Shown here: in pieces, positions 42,048 through 49,973 of the stretch | Position numbering within the stretch: the stretch's first letter is position 1 | Layout: each line of letters opens with the position of its first letter | Source: Tumebacillus sp. BK434 | GTDB taxonomy: Bacteria > Bacillota > Bacilli > Tumebacillales > Tumebacillaceae | Length of the DNA: 64,000 bases | Direction of reading: 5' to 3' | Assembly (NCBI RefSeq): GCF_004340785.1 | Contig: NZ_SLXS01000003.1 | Location: 157,689 to 221,688 of the forward strand | Translations under genes and position numbers: made by a program | Notes under the pieces: model-generated | Told to the model about the DNA's origin: nothing | Databases searched by the model: none | What the model saw: the letters and a program-made list of their open reading frames with translations, nothing else

Positions 42048-43311
42048 ACGCTTGCAATGTCGTTTTTTCTTTCATCTGGCTGGTGAGCCTTGCTTTCAGC
42101 CACGGATAGACGCACAAGGCTGAAATCACGCAGACGGCAGTCAAGAGGTAGCCGCCGACAGCGATCGGGATGTAGCCGCCGATCACCGAAAACAGCGGGA
42201 GCGAGATCGCATAGGCCAGGCGCGACGCAGTCAGCCACGAGGCGACGACGCGGCCGCGATTGTCCGCCCGCGAGTAAGTCATCAGCGAGGTTTCGGCGAT
42301 GATGTTGACGCCTTGCGAGAAAATGTAGGTCACGACCAGCGCGACGAGGAACCAGTACCAGCCCGTCATCGAAAACATGACGCCGAGCCCCACGCCGTAG
42401 ATGATGTGGCAGGGCAGGAAAATTTTGAAAAAGGCGCTTTCCTCAAACGGCTTGCTTTTGAAATACCACCTGATCAGCCACGCCCCGATCAGATAGGCCA
42501 CCGCGGTCATCGAATAGCCGATGCCCATGCCGGTATTGCCCGTCTGCACCACTTCGAGGATGAAGACGGCGAACAGGATGTAGACATAGCCGAGCACAAA
42601 GTCACGGGCAGCGGTGATCCAAAAGACGGCGACCAGCTGCGGCGTGGCTCTGACATAGTCATAGCCTTCCTTCACCTGCTGCCAGTACGGCAGGCGCTGC
42701 TTGACCTCTTTTTGCAGCGGCTGGTAGCGCATCAGCCAGATGCAGAAGGCGGCGAACAGATAGGAGAACGCATCGAACAGCATGATCGGGTACGGTCCGA
42801 CCCAATCGGCGACAAAACCGCCCAAAGCGCTGGCGACGACCATCGTCACCGAGTTCAAGATCGCGAACGACGACGTCGCTTTGACGATCTGGTTCTCTTG
42901 CACGATCTCCGGAATCACCGCCGTGCGCGCCGGCTGGAAGGCGGCAGAAATGATGCTGGAGATCACCATCAGGCCGTAGATCACCCAGATGTCCGCCAGA
43001 TAGACGCCCCAGACGATCCCAAGGGTCAGCACGAAGCGCAGCAGGTTGGTCCAGATCATGATCTTCTTTTTGTTCCAGCGGTCGACCAGCGGGCCGACGA
43101 AGATGCTGCCAAACAGCGAAGGCAGAATCGTGGCGATAAACATGCCGCCGACCGTCGAGGCGGAGGGATGCAGATCGTAGAGCACGACGATCATCACCAC
43201 GCCGCGGAACCAGTCGCCAAACAGCGAGACGAGCTGGCCGAGGTAGAGCATCGTATAATTGCGATTGCGGAACAGGGAAGGCTCTTTGGCTACCGCTTTG
43301 GGACTGCTCAT
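42046..43311 (-). CDS. MFS exporter of Trp-peptide unit 3
   Basis: A 421-residue MFS_3/EntS-like permease, paralogue of the unit-1 exporter: FRNRNYTMLYLGQLVSLFGDWFRGVVMIV, VGPLVDRWNKKKIMIW, AAFQPARTAVIPEI, GRVVASWLTASRLAYAISLPLFS. ATG at 43311 with AAAGGAGG 9 nt upstream; the open frame extends 13 codons further. It follows the fused peptide/HemN_C ORF by 68 nt with a hairpin between. Confidence 0.9.
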   Translation of the reverse strand: MSSPKAVAKEPSLFRNRNYTMLYLGQLVSLFGDWFRGVVMIVVLYDLHPSASTVGGMFIATILPSLFGSIFVGPLVDRWNKKKIMIWTNLLRFVLTLGIVWGVYLADIWVIYGLMVISSIISAAFQPARTAVIPEIVQENQIVKATSSFAILNSVTMVVASALGGFVADWVGPYPIMLFDAFSYLFAAFCIWLMRYQPLQKEVKQRLPYWQQVKEGYDYVRATPQLVAVFWITAARDFVLGYVYILFAVFILEVVQTGNTGMGIGYSMTAVAYLIGAWLIRWYFKSKPFEESAFFKIFLPCHIIYGVGLGVMFSMTGWYWFLVALVVTYIFSQGVNIIAETSLMTYSRADNRGRVVASWLTASRLAYAISLPLFSVIGGYIPIAVGGYLLTAVCVISALCVYPWLKARLTSQMKEKTTLQA

Positions 43312-43335
43312 GAGAATTCCTCCTTTATCAGGTAC

Positions 43336-43372
43336 GCGAAAAGCCAGCACACAGGGGGTTCCCGCGTGCTGG
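43336..43372 (-). terminator. hairpin between HemN_C fragment and MFS gene (unit 3)
   Basis: Minus-strand stem CCAGCACGCGGG / CCTGTGTGCTGG (one G-T pair), followed by CTTTTCG. The position and the CCAGCA motif match the unit-1 hairpin, as expected for duplicated units. Confidence 0.6.
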
Positions 43373-43379
43373 ATGCCGC

Positions 43380-43721
43380 TTATGAAAGCATGATCAATTC
43401 GTCGTCAAACGTGAAACCGGTGCGCTCGTCCAGCTTCTCCGTGCCGAGGTCATGCAAGGCGCGTATCCGCTCCGGAAGCATCTCGATCATCATGTTCATG
43501 TACCACGGCTGGCCTTCGCGGATCAGCTTGACCTTGCCGTCTTTCCGCTTGATCAGGCCTTTCGCTTCGAACTCGACGAGCTTCTCGTAGTAGCGCACGT
43601 CGAGCTCTTGGCGGTCGATGTCGGCGATGTCCATCTCCAGCCGTCTGGCGAATGCAGCGGGACTCGTGTCCCCCGATCCGCCCACTTCCCGCGGCTCGAT
43701 AACCCAGGAGTTGCGTTCCAT
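43380..43721 (-). CDS. Trp-peptide start fused to a HemN_C domain (truncated radical SAM gene, unit 3)
   Basis: A 113-residue ORF with GGAGACGGGAG upstream of the ATG. It begins MERNSWVIEPRE, resembling the Trp peptides (ERN-W-I pattern), then a Gly/Ser linker, and from about residue 27 matches the C-terminus of the unit-2 HemN-like protein almost residue for residue (DRQELDVRYYEKLVEFEAKGL; EGQPWYMNMMIEMLPER; FTFDDELI). The cluster-binding catalytic domain is missing. The simplest origin is a deletion that joined a peptide gene to the end of the following radical SAM gene. The intact frame, ribosome site and promoter mean it may still be made, perhaps as a binding or regulatory protein. Confidence 0.75.
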   Translation of the reverse strand: MERNSWVIEPREVGGSGDTSPAAFARRLEMDIADIDRQELDVRYYEKLVEFEAKGLIKRKDGKVKLIREGQPWYMNMMIEMLPERIRALHDLGTEKLDERTGFTFDDELIMLS

Positions 43722-43765
43722 TACTCCCGTCTCCTGATATTAAATATTTTAGTAGTAATAGTGTT

Positions 43766-43794
43766 AGTATAGTCTGTATACTCCAAATAGGCAA
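43766..43794 (-). promoter_or_regulatory. promoter of Trp-peptide unit 3
   Basis: Minus-strand TTGCCT, 17-nt spacer, TATACT, 45 nt upstream of the fused ORF. Confidence 0.6.
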
Positions 43795-43805
43795 CCATAT
43801 TTTCC

Positions 43806-43845
43806 CATAAAATAAGCGGCCTTGAATTTGCATTCAAGGCCGCTT
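43806..43845 (-). terminator. terminator of the M16 peptidase operon
   Basis: A 14-bp minus-strand stem AAGCGGCCTTGAAT / ATTCAAGGCCGCTT with a short loop, followed by ATTTTATGG. It separates the peptidase genes from Trp-peptide unit 3. Confidence 0.9.
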
Positions 43846-43862
43846 CGATGTTGCATGATCTT

Positions 43863-45146
43863 TTATTTGGGCAAGACGATGGAAACGGTGAGCATCTCCG
43901 GCACGAGATGTTCACGCAGCCGCTGATTGACCTGCTCCAGCGTCAAGTTCTCCATCACGTCGATGATGTCAAAGAAATCGGCGTTGCGGAACGTGTAGGT
44001 CGTGAAATGACGGGCGATGGCGCGCGCCGAATCGAGCGTCGAGACCATCTGGCCGATCATCTTGTTGCGGGCGCGGTTGAAGTCGGCTTCGGAGATGCCG
44101 TTTTGCAGCGCCTCGGCGAACGCTGCTTCGACCACCTGCAGCACGCGGTCCGGGTCCTTGGAGTTGCCGCCAAACAACGAATGGGCAAAACGCGGGGTCG
44201 CGTCGTACGACCAGCCAAAGCGCTTGTCGACGATGCCTTCCTCGTACATTTTGTTGAACAGAGCCGAGCTTTTGCCGATCAGCGCTTCGAGGCCGATCGA
44301 TGTGGCGTACTCGTTGATGATCATGTCCTTGCCGGTCGGGCGGCTCATGTCCTTATAGCCGAATTGCAGCTTCGGCATCGAGATCAGCATGCGCTCTTCG
44401 TGGCGGGCCCGGCGCACCGGGGTCGGTTCATCCGGGAAGATGCGCTCGATCTCCGGCTGGCGCTGGAACTTCTTGCCGGCCTGGTTCTCACGGATCAGGG
44501 CATGCACGTGCGCCGGGTCGCAGTCGCCGACCACGACGACCGACATGTTGCTCGGATGATAGAAGGTGTTGTAGCACTTGTACAGCGTATCTTTGTCGAT
44601 CTGCTGAATCGTCTCCACGGTGCCTGCGATGTCGATCGCGATCGGATGCACCTGATACATGCCTTCGATCAGGTTGAAGTAGACGCGCCAGTTCGGGTCG
44701 TCATCGTACATGCGGATCTCCTGCTCGATGATCCCTTTTTCTTTTTCGACGTTTTCGTCGGTAAAAAACGGCTCCTGCACGTAGTTGAGCAGCGTGGTCA
44801 GGTTCTCATCCAGGAAGTCGGTCGACGAGAACAGGTAGGCGGTGGTGTCAAACGACGTGAACGCGTTCGACATCGCTCCGTAACGGGCAAACGTCTTGAA
44901 CACGTCTTCCCCATTCTCCTGCTCGAACATCTTGTGCTCGAGGAAATGCGCGATGCCGTCCGGCACGATCGTCGGCTCCGACTCGCCGGGCACGACAAAC
45001 TCGCGGTCGATCGAGCCGTATTTGGTGGAGAACATCGCGTACGTCTGCTTGAATCCTTCCCGTGGAATCACGTATACGTCGAGTCCGTTGTCAAGTTGAT
45101 CGTGAAACGCGGATAATTTCAGCTGCTCATTGCGAATTTCACGCAC
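43863..45146 (-). CDS. ymfH: M16-family zinc peptidase, active subunit (YmfH/AlbF-like)
   Basis: A 427-residue protein with the inverted zinc motif GIAHFLEHKMFE (HxxEH, ~75) and the distal Glu in EKGIIEQEIRMYDDDPNW. It is therefore the catalytic partner of the preceding M16 protein. Length equals that of YmfH of Bacillus subtilis. GTG at 45146 has GAGGAGGGG 7 nt upstream and overlaps the end of the partner gene by 8 nt. In Bacillus this pair is linked to EF-P modification; related pairs (AlbE/F, PqqF/G) trim RiPP peptides. Here it lies directly upstream of the Trp-peptide units, separated by a terminator. Confidence 0.9.
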   Translation of the reverse strand: MREIRNEQLKLSAFHDQLDNGLDVYVIPREGFKQTYAMFSTKYGSIDREFVVPGESEPTIVPDGIAHFLEHKMFEQENGEDVFKTFARYGAMSNAFTSFDTTAYLFSSTDFLDENLTTLLNYVQEPFFTDENVEKEKGIIEQEIRMYDDDPNWRVYFNLIEGMYQVHPIAIDIAGTVETIQQIDKDTLYKCYNTFYHPSNMSVVVVGDCDPAHVHALIRENQAGKKFQRQPEIERIFPDEPTPVRRARHEERMLISMPKLQFGYKDMSRPTGKDMIINEYATSIGLEALIGKSSALFNKMYEEGIVDKRFGWSYDATPRFAHSLFGGNSKDPDRVLQVVEAAFAEALQNGISEADFNRARNKMIGQMVSTLDSARAIARHFTTYTFRNADFFDIIDVMENLTLEQVNQRLREHLVPEMLTVSIVLPK

Positions 45147-46422
45147 CGTGGTTCCCCTCCTCATTGCGAAGCGTATAGATCGTGTCAAACTGCAGGCCTT
45201 GGGCGACGCGGACGACATCTTCGACCGTCACGCTTTGGAACGCATCGATCATTTCTTCGCGCGTGCGGATGCGGCCGGCGAGCAGACCGTTCAGATGGAA
45301 ATCGGCGATCGAAGTCGGATTGTCCATCGCCGTCTTGTACGCGTTGACAAGTCCGGCCTTGGTGAACTCCATCTCCTCTTCGCTGATCTCGCCGTTTTTG
45401 AGCACGTCAAACTGCTCGCGGATGATCTCCAGCGCCTGGTCGATCTTGTCGAATTCCACGCCGGAGAACACGCTGATGATCCCTTTGTGACCGTCGAGAC
45501 GGGACATGCAATAATAAGCCAGCGAGTGCTTCTCGCGGACGTTGACGAACAGTTTGGAATGCGGGAATGCGCCGAGCACGCCGTTGCAGACCTGCATCGC
45601 CGCATAGTCATCAGACGCCCAGGCCACGTTCGACCAGACGCCGACGTTCAGTTTGCCTTGGTTGACGTCCATGTGGTCGACGACCTCTTTGACGGAGCTG
45701 GTCTCGTGCCGGATCTGCACCGGTGCGAATTCACCCTGCGGCTCGCGCTCCATGTTGAAGACGCGGAAGATCTCCGCCGCCACCGCATCGGTGTCCACGT
45801 CGCCGACGACGTAGATGTTGATCGGCGCCGTCTTCAGGAGACGCTGGTAGACGTCATAAAGCGACTGCGGATTGATCTCGTCGATCTTGTTTTCGAAGCC
45901 GAGGCGCGGGATGGCGTAGGGCTCGCCTTTCGTCATCTCTTCGTTGCAGCGCTCGAGCGAGTAGTTCATCTTGTCGTCGATCACCGCCGCGATGCGCTTC
46001 TTGTGCTGCTCTTTCTCCGCTTCCACATATTCGGGCAGAAACGCGCCGTCCTGCAAGAGCGGGCGGAGCATCACATCGGAGAGGATGCCGAGCGCCTTTT
46101 GGAACAGGCCTTCGCCTTGTTTGAGGAACTTCTCATTGGGCACGTTCATCGAGAAATCGACGACCTGACGCTCCCCTTTTTTGTCGACCGTCGCCGACAT
46201 CGAGGCGCCGTACAGCTCGTCGAGCGCAAGTTGCAGCTGCTCCGGGGTCGGGTATTGCTCCGAGCCGCGGTTCATCAGATAGGGAAGCAAGGCCAATGGC
46301 GTCGCCGTGTCTTCGCGCAGCTCCTGCGTAAAGGTGGCGACGATCGTGTTCATCCGGAACTTATCGGTGGGCAATACGTGAACGTAGATGCCGCGTTCCT
46401 CACGGGTTTGAAACTGATTCAT
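45139..46422 (-). CDS. ymfF: M16-family peptidase-like protein, non-catalytic subunit (YmfF/AlbE-like)
   Basis: 427 residues with the M16 fold (LPYLMNRGSEQYPTPEQLQLALDELYGASMSATVDKKG) but no HxxEH motif, so it should be the inactive half of a heterodimer with the next gene product. INIYVVGDVDTDAV and AFPHSKLFVNVREKHSLAYYCMSRLD are typical of the second M16 half (R/Y pair). ATG at 46422 (MNQFQT) fits the family start; GAAAGGA is 11 nt upstream. Confidence 0.88.
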   Translation of the reverse strand: MNQFQTREERGIYVHVLPTDKFRMNTIVATFTQELREDTATPLALLPYLMNRGSEQYPTPEQLQLALDELYGASMSATVDKKGERQVVDFSMNVPNEKFLKQGEGLFQKALGILSDVMLRPLLQDGAFLPEYVEAEKEQHKKRIAAVIDDKMNYSLERCNEEMTKGEPYAIPRLGFENKIDEINPQSLYDVYQRLLKTAPINIYVVGDVDTDAVAAEIFRVFNMEREPQGEFAPVQIRHETSSVKEVVDHMDVNQGKLNVGVWSNVAWASDDYAAMQVCNGVLGAFPHSKLFVNVREKHSLAYYCMSRLDGHKGIISVFSGVEFDKIDQALEIIREQFDVLKNGEISEEEMEFTKAGLVNAYKTAMDNPTSIADFHLNGLLAGRIRTREEMIDAFQSVTVEDVVRVAQGLQFDTIYTLRNEEGNHGA

Positions 46423-46527
46423 CGGTCTATTCATCCTTTCGTATTCCGAGCCTTTGGGCATACTATATTTGCTAGTATGTTCTTATAGTACTCGGAAAAG
46501 TATTCCAAAGCAAAAGTTCCCGGAATG

Positions 46528-46575
46528 CAAAAATCCCCTGCACAGACGTTCTCTCAAAGGGGTGCAAGGGGGATC
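46528..46575 (-). terminator. probable terminator of the small zinc-finger gene
   Basis: Minus-strand stem ATCCCC...TTGCA / TGCA..GGGGAT with a 20-nt loop, followed by TTTTTGC, 20 nt after the gene at 46595. Confidence 0.55.
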
Positions 46576-46594
46576 TTATGTAAGCGGATGCGCT

Positions 46595-46828
46595 CTAGGA
46601 GCGCCGGACCATGTTCCGCGCCGCCGCCTGTGCTACATCGAAATCTACTTTTGAGATGATGGTGGACTCTTTAATCCAGTTTTGTACTTCCCGACTCATC
46701 GTGGGGGTCACGTATTTCGGGGCCCCGAAGTTGTCAATCAGTTCCTTCTTTGTCATGCCGTGAGCTCTTACACAATGGTTATTGGTTAAGATCTCCATCA
46801 ATTCTCCACACGCAGGACACTGAAACAT
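46595..46828 (-). CDS. small zinc-finger-like protein (77 residues)
   Basis: Starts MFQCPACGELMEILTNNHCV; the two Cys of CPAC and the His/Cys of NNHCVRAHGMTKKELIDNFG form a plausible zinc site. The latter resembles the C2H2-like motif of MucR-type proteins (H..xxHGMT..E). AGGAGGTT lies 6 nt before the ATG at 46828. A TATAAT box on the minus strand at 46951-46956 may be its promoter. The 239-nt stretch upstream holds no other gene. Possibly a DNA-binding regulator; function unknown. Confidence 0.7.
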   Translation of the reverse strand: MFQCPACGELMEILTNNHCVRAHGMTKKELIDNFGAPKYVTPTMSREVQNWIKESTIISKVDFDVAQAAARNMVRRS

Positions 46829-47026
46829 AGACACAACCTCCTAGTTCGAGCACGCACAGAAACGATCCGGCGAGGCACTCGTAGTCAGGGTTCGGTCACA
46901 CGATGACCGGACAAGCAGTCAGTCATTTGTCAGAAAAGATTTTCTATTTTATTATACTTTCCAGTCTACACCGCTTGACCATCTTTCTCATGGGACTAAA
47001 GTCTTATTTTACAGTTTTTCCTATGT

Positions 47027-47060
47027 AAAAAGCACCTTGCCCAATCGAGCAAAGTGCTTA
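47027..47060 (-). terminator. terminator of the 98-residue membrane protein gene
   Basis: Minus-strand stem AAGCACTTTGC / GCAAGGTGCTT (one G-T pair) followed by TTTTTAC, 8 nt after the gene's stop. Confidence 0.85.
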
Positions 47061-47067
47061 TGGCCAT

Positions 47068-47364
47068 TTACAATTTGCTCTTGATGCCCAGCAAGAGCTT
47101 CCAGATCACGCCGATCCCAGTCAGATAGAACAGCACGAGCAAGATCCAGCCACCCGTGGGATCGATGTCCGTTTTGTTCAGGCTCGCGAGAATCAAGAGC
47201 GGAAAGACATAGGTCATGACGCCGCCGAGGAAGTCGGACAGTTGACCAAGGGAGCAAGAATTGCTCTTCATGCTCTTGTAGACGCCCATCAACAGGTCGA
47301 GCGTCATCAGCCCGAGCACCGCCCACATGGTGTACATCATCCAGCCGGTCAGTACGAAAGACAT
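47068..47364 (-). CDS. 98-residue membrane protein, holin-like topology
   Basis: Four hydrophobic segments (~8-28, 45-62, 70-90) and a small charged loop KSMKSNSC. The sequence WMMYTMWAVLGLMTLDLLMGVYKSMKSN resembles small holin-like or DUF proteins of Bacillales, but I cannot name a family. AAGGGGTG precedes the ATG. It is monocistronic. Confidence 0.7.
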   Translation of the reverse strand: MSFVLTGWMMYTMWAVLGLMTLDLLMGVYKSMKSNSCSLGQLSDFLGGVMTYVFPLLILASLNKTDIDPTGGWILLVLFYLTGIGVIWKLLLGIKSKL

Positions 47365-47457
47365 TTGGATTCACCCCTTCACTACAGGTTCAATCATCCT
47401 TGTACTTACAGCGTATGAACCGGGTGTGAGCAGAGCGCTGGGCTTGTGCGGATTTAT

Positions 47458-47483
47458 GAAAAAAGCCCCTCGCGAGAGGGGCT
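47458..47483 (-). terminator. terminator
   Basis: Stem AGCCCCTC / GAGGGGCT followed on the minus strand by TTTTTTC, 8 nt after the 81-residue gene that follows ndh. Confidence 0.85.
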
Positions 47484-47490
47484 GAATCGA

Positions 47491-47736
47491 TTATACTCGT
47501 TTGAACTTGGCGAGGATTTCCGCGCGTTCTTCTTCCGTGCCGCTGAAGTTCGCCGGAGAGAAGCGCTGTTCCGCCCAGCGTTGCATCTCTTGGCGGGAGG
47601 TAAAGTCGTAGGTCAGTTCACCTTCGACCGAAGAGATCTCGGAGACCACATAACGGCGTCCGTGCTGGTGGATGTTCATCTGGTTCCAGTTGTCATCTTT
47701 ATAGACGTTCAATTTCTTGCCGCCTTGTTGGCTCAT
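47491..47736 (-). CDS. hypothetical protein (81 residues)
   Basis: A soluble protein beginning MSQQGGKKLNVYKDDNWNQM, with short beta-strand-like pieces (RRYVVSEISSVEGELTYDFTS) and a final helix (EEERAEILAKFKRV). No family recognised. GGAGG is 11 nt upstream of the ATG. It follows ndh by 21 nt and shares its terminator, so it belongs to the ndh operon. Confidence 0.78.
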   Translation of the reverse strand: MSQQGGKKLNVYKDDNWNQMNIHQHGRRYVVSEISSVEGELTYDFTSRQEMQRWAEQRFSPANFSGTEEERAEILAKFKRV

Positions 47737-47757
47737 TGCAGGGACCGCCTCCGTAAA

Positions 47758-48927
47758 CTAGGACTTGAGCAGGGCGCCGATCTTCGCCAGGTAGCGGTAC
47801 TTGGACGCGTCTTTCACGCGATACGCAAGCCACCCCTTCGCTTTCATCTTGCTGCCGAGCGAGCCGATCGCTTCTTTGCGGCCGAGGGACGCCACTGCAC
47901 CGAGCAGCACCGGATCGAACTTTTCTTTCTTGATGTGCTTCATCGAGGAGTAGATGTTCACCGCAGCGTTTTCCCCCATCTGGGTGGAGATCTGCGCAGT
48001 CGGCGGGTACGGACGGCCGTTCGGCGCCAGCACGAAGCAGGAGTCACCGATGATCCACGTATCTTCGTTGCCGACAGCACGCAGGTACTCGTCCACTTTC
48101 GCACGGCCGCGCGGCTCGGTTTCGAAGCCCGCTTCCGCCACGACCGGAACGCCGCGCACGCCGCCCGTCCAGATCATCGTCTCGGTCGGGATGGTGTCGC
48201 CCGACTTGAGGTGCACCACGCCCGGCTCGACTTGGACGACCGGAGTGCCAATGATGAACTGCACGCCGCGCCCTTCCAAGGACTTCTTGGCGATCGAGAC
48301 CAGCTCTTCATCAAAGCCCGGCAGGATCATCGGCGCTGCCTCGACGTTGATCAGCTTGATCTTGTCTTTCGGCACGTTGTGCTTCGCCGCCAGCACCGGC
48401 AGCATGTCGGCCAGTTCACCAACCAGCTCGATGCCGGTGAAGCCTGCACCGCCGACGACGAACGTCAGCTTGCTGTCTTTTTTGTCCTGATTGTATGTTT
48501 TCAAGCAGTTCTCGATGTGTTCGCGAATGCGGTTCGCCTGGTTGACAGACTTCAAGGTGAAGCTGTACTCTTTCAGGCCCGGAATGCCGAAGTACTCTGT
48601 CTCGGAACCCAGTGCAACGACCAGGTAATCGTAGGACAGCTTGCTGTTCTCCAGCGTGACTTCTTTCGCCTCTTTGTCGATCGACACGACCATGTCCTTG
48701 ACGAACTTGATCTTCTTCCCGCCAAGGATCGAGTTGATCGAAAGCGTGACATCTTTTTCTGCTTTGGCGCCGACTGCCGGTTCGTGCAGCTGGGTCACCA
48801 ATTGATGATATTCATGTTTATTGACAAGGATAATCTCTACTTCTTGTGCCGTCGTCAACTTGTTCAGTTCAAGTGCACAGACGAGACCAGCGTAGCCGGC
48901 TCCTAGAATTACGACTTTTTTCGCCAT
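47758..48927 (-). CDS. ndh: type II NADH dehydrogenase (NDH-2)
   Basis: A 389-residue flavoprotein with two Rossmann motifs: KKVVILGAGYAGLVCALEL (FAD) and LTFVVGGAGFTGIELVGELAD (NADH). The quinone-site motif ISTQMGENAAVNIYS and the GDSCFVL flavin motif are present. It oxidises NADH with menaquinone at the membrane without pumping protons. The promoter and a Rex-like site directly upstream suggest control by the NADH/NAD+ ratio, as for ndh genes in Bacillus. Confidence 0.95.
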   Translation of the reverse strand: MAKKVVILGAGYAGLVCALELNKLTTAQEVEIILVNKHEYHQLVTQLHEPAVGAKAEKDVTLSINSILGGKKIKFVKDMVVSIDKEAKEVTLENSKLSYDYLVVALGSETEYFGIPGLKEYSFTLKSVNQANRIREHIENCLKTYNQDKKDSKLTFVVGGAGFTGIELVGELADMLPVLAAKHNVPKDKIKLINVEAAPMILPGFDEELVSIAKKSLEGRGVQFIIGTPVVQVEPGVVHLKSGDTIPTETMIWTGGVRGVPVVAEAGFETEPRGRAKVDEYLRAVGNEDTWIIGDSCFVLAPNGRPYPPTAQISTQMGENAAVNIYSSMKHIKKEKFDPVLLGAVASLGRKEAIGSLGSKMKAKGWLAYRVKDASKYRYLAKIGALLKS

Positions 48928-48942
48928 GATTCCCCACCCTAA

Positions 48943-48960
48943 TTGTGTCGAATTTCACAT
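48943..48960. promoter_or_regulatory. Rex-type redox operator upstream of ndh
   Basis: TTGTGTCGAATTTCACAT matches the Rex consensus TTGTG(A)-N-(T)CACAA except for its last base. It lies just downstream of the -10 box, so bound Rex would block transcription until NADH rises. Confidence 0.7.
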
Positions 48961-48971
48961 ACTTGATTCTC

Positions 48972-48999
48972 ATTCTAGCAAATCTGTGACATTCGTCAA
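48972..48999 (-). promoter_or_regulatory. promoter of ndh
   Basis: Minus-strand TTGACG, 16-nt spacer, TAGAAT; the start point would fall near 48965, next to the Rex site. The rest of the 313-nt gap to tenA shows no gene, only the tenA-side terminator. Confidence 0.7.
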
Positions 49000-49191
49000 T
49001 GAAATTTGTTACTTTTTTATGAATTTCATTGTCTGACAATTGCAAAAGCTTCTGGATATGTGGTATCATATAGCGGGTTTGCCACGTGCGACGCGCATCG
49101 TGTCGAGACTTGTCGAACCACTGACTCTACAGCAGGTTGCAGCAGGTTGTATCAAAATTGTTCCCGCTTTTGACATCGCTCACACTGGAAA

Positions 49192-49226
49192 AATAAAGCG
49201 TCCCTGCCGCGGCGGGGACGCTTTTT
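49192..49226 (-). terminator. terminator of tenA
   Basis: Minus-strand stem AAAGCGTCCCCGCC with a G-C rich complement, followed by ATTTTT, 15 nt after the TenA stop. Confidence 0.88.
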
Positions 49227-49240
49227 GGTTCTATCAGGTC

Positions 49241-49912
49241 TTAGACCGGCCACTCTTCCATCCGGTACGCCATCTCCCAGAACATCCATTCATAGCGGCT
49301 GCCGGTCAGATACAGCTCGGTCAGGCGGCGGCGCTCTGCGTCTGAAAAATCGACGGCGATGTCGTCGAGCCAGCCGCGCAGCCAGTCGGACAGCGACTTG
49401 AACTCATCGGACGCGTACATCGCGATCCATTCGGTATAGAGCGATCCGCTCTCCAGTCCGCCCTGTTCCTTCAGGCGCACGGCGATCTCGTGATAGCCCC
49501 ATTGGCAGGGCAGGATCGCGGTGACCATCTCGGCGATCGTGCCCGTTTGCACGGTATGCAGCAGATGGCGCGAATAGGCGTGAGTGGTCGGTGCGATGCG
49601 CGCCGTCTCCAGATCGCGCGGCGTCAGGCCGAATTTGGCGGCGTACTGGCGGTGCAGGTCCATCTCCACATGGAGCGTGGCGTGCAGCAGTTCCGCAAAT
49701 TTGCCCATCGTCTGCAGATCTTCGCTTTTCGACGCCGCGAGCGCAAACAGCCGGCTAAATTCGATCAGGTACAGGTAATCCTGCACCATGTAATAGGCGA
49801 AACGCTCGCTCTCAAGCGTTCCGTCCCCCATTCCGACGACAAACGGGTGCGCATGGATCTGCTCCCAGATCCCCGCCCCCGTCGCGCGGAGCTGTTCGGA
49901 AAACGTGTTCAT
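49241..49912 (-). CDS. tenA: TenA-family thiaminase II
   Basis: A 223-residue all-helical protein: HPFVVGMGDGTLESERFAYYMVQDYLYLIEFSRLFA contains the substrate-binding Asp/Tyr, AILPCQWGYHEIA carries the catalytic Cys, and RYEWMFWEMAY supplies the late Glu. It hydrolyses aminopyrimidines in thiamine salvage. ATG at 49912 has AGAGGAGAGG upstream; the longer frame overlaps the CYTH gene region and lacks a ribosome site. No TPP riboswitch was seen. Confidence 0.93.
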   Translation of the reverse strand: MNTFSEQLRATGAGIWEQIHAHPFVVGMGDGTLESERFAYYMVQDYLYLIEFSRLFALAASKSEDLQTMGKFAELLHATLHVEMDLHRQYAAKFGLTPRDLETARIAPTTHAYSRHLLHTVQTGTIAEMVTAILPCQWGYHEIAVRLKEQGGLESGSLYTEWIAMYASDEFKSLSDWLRGWLDDIAVDFSDAERRRLTELYLTGSRYEWMFWEMAYRMEEWPV

Positions 49913-49973
49913 AAAATCCTCTCCTCTGCCCGCAAGTGTGGGCTGCTCTAGTCTGCACAAGGATGTTACGAAC

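Noticed and set aside
49040-49345. 101-codon plus-strand ORF upstream of tenA
   Set aside because: It crosses the tenA terminator and the end of tenA, without a ribosome site.
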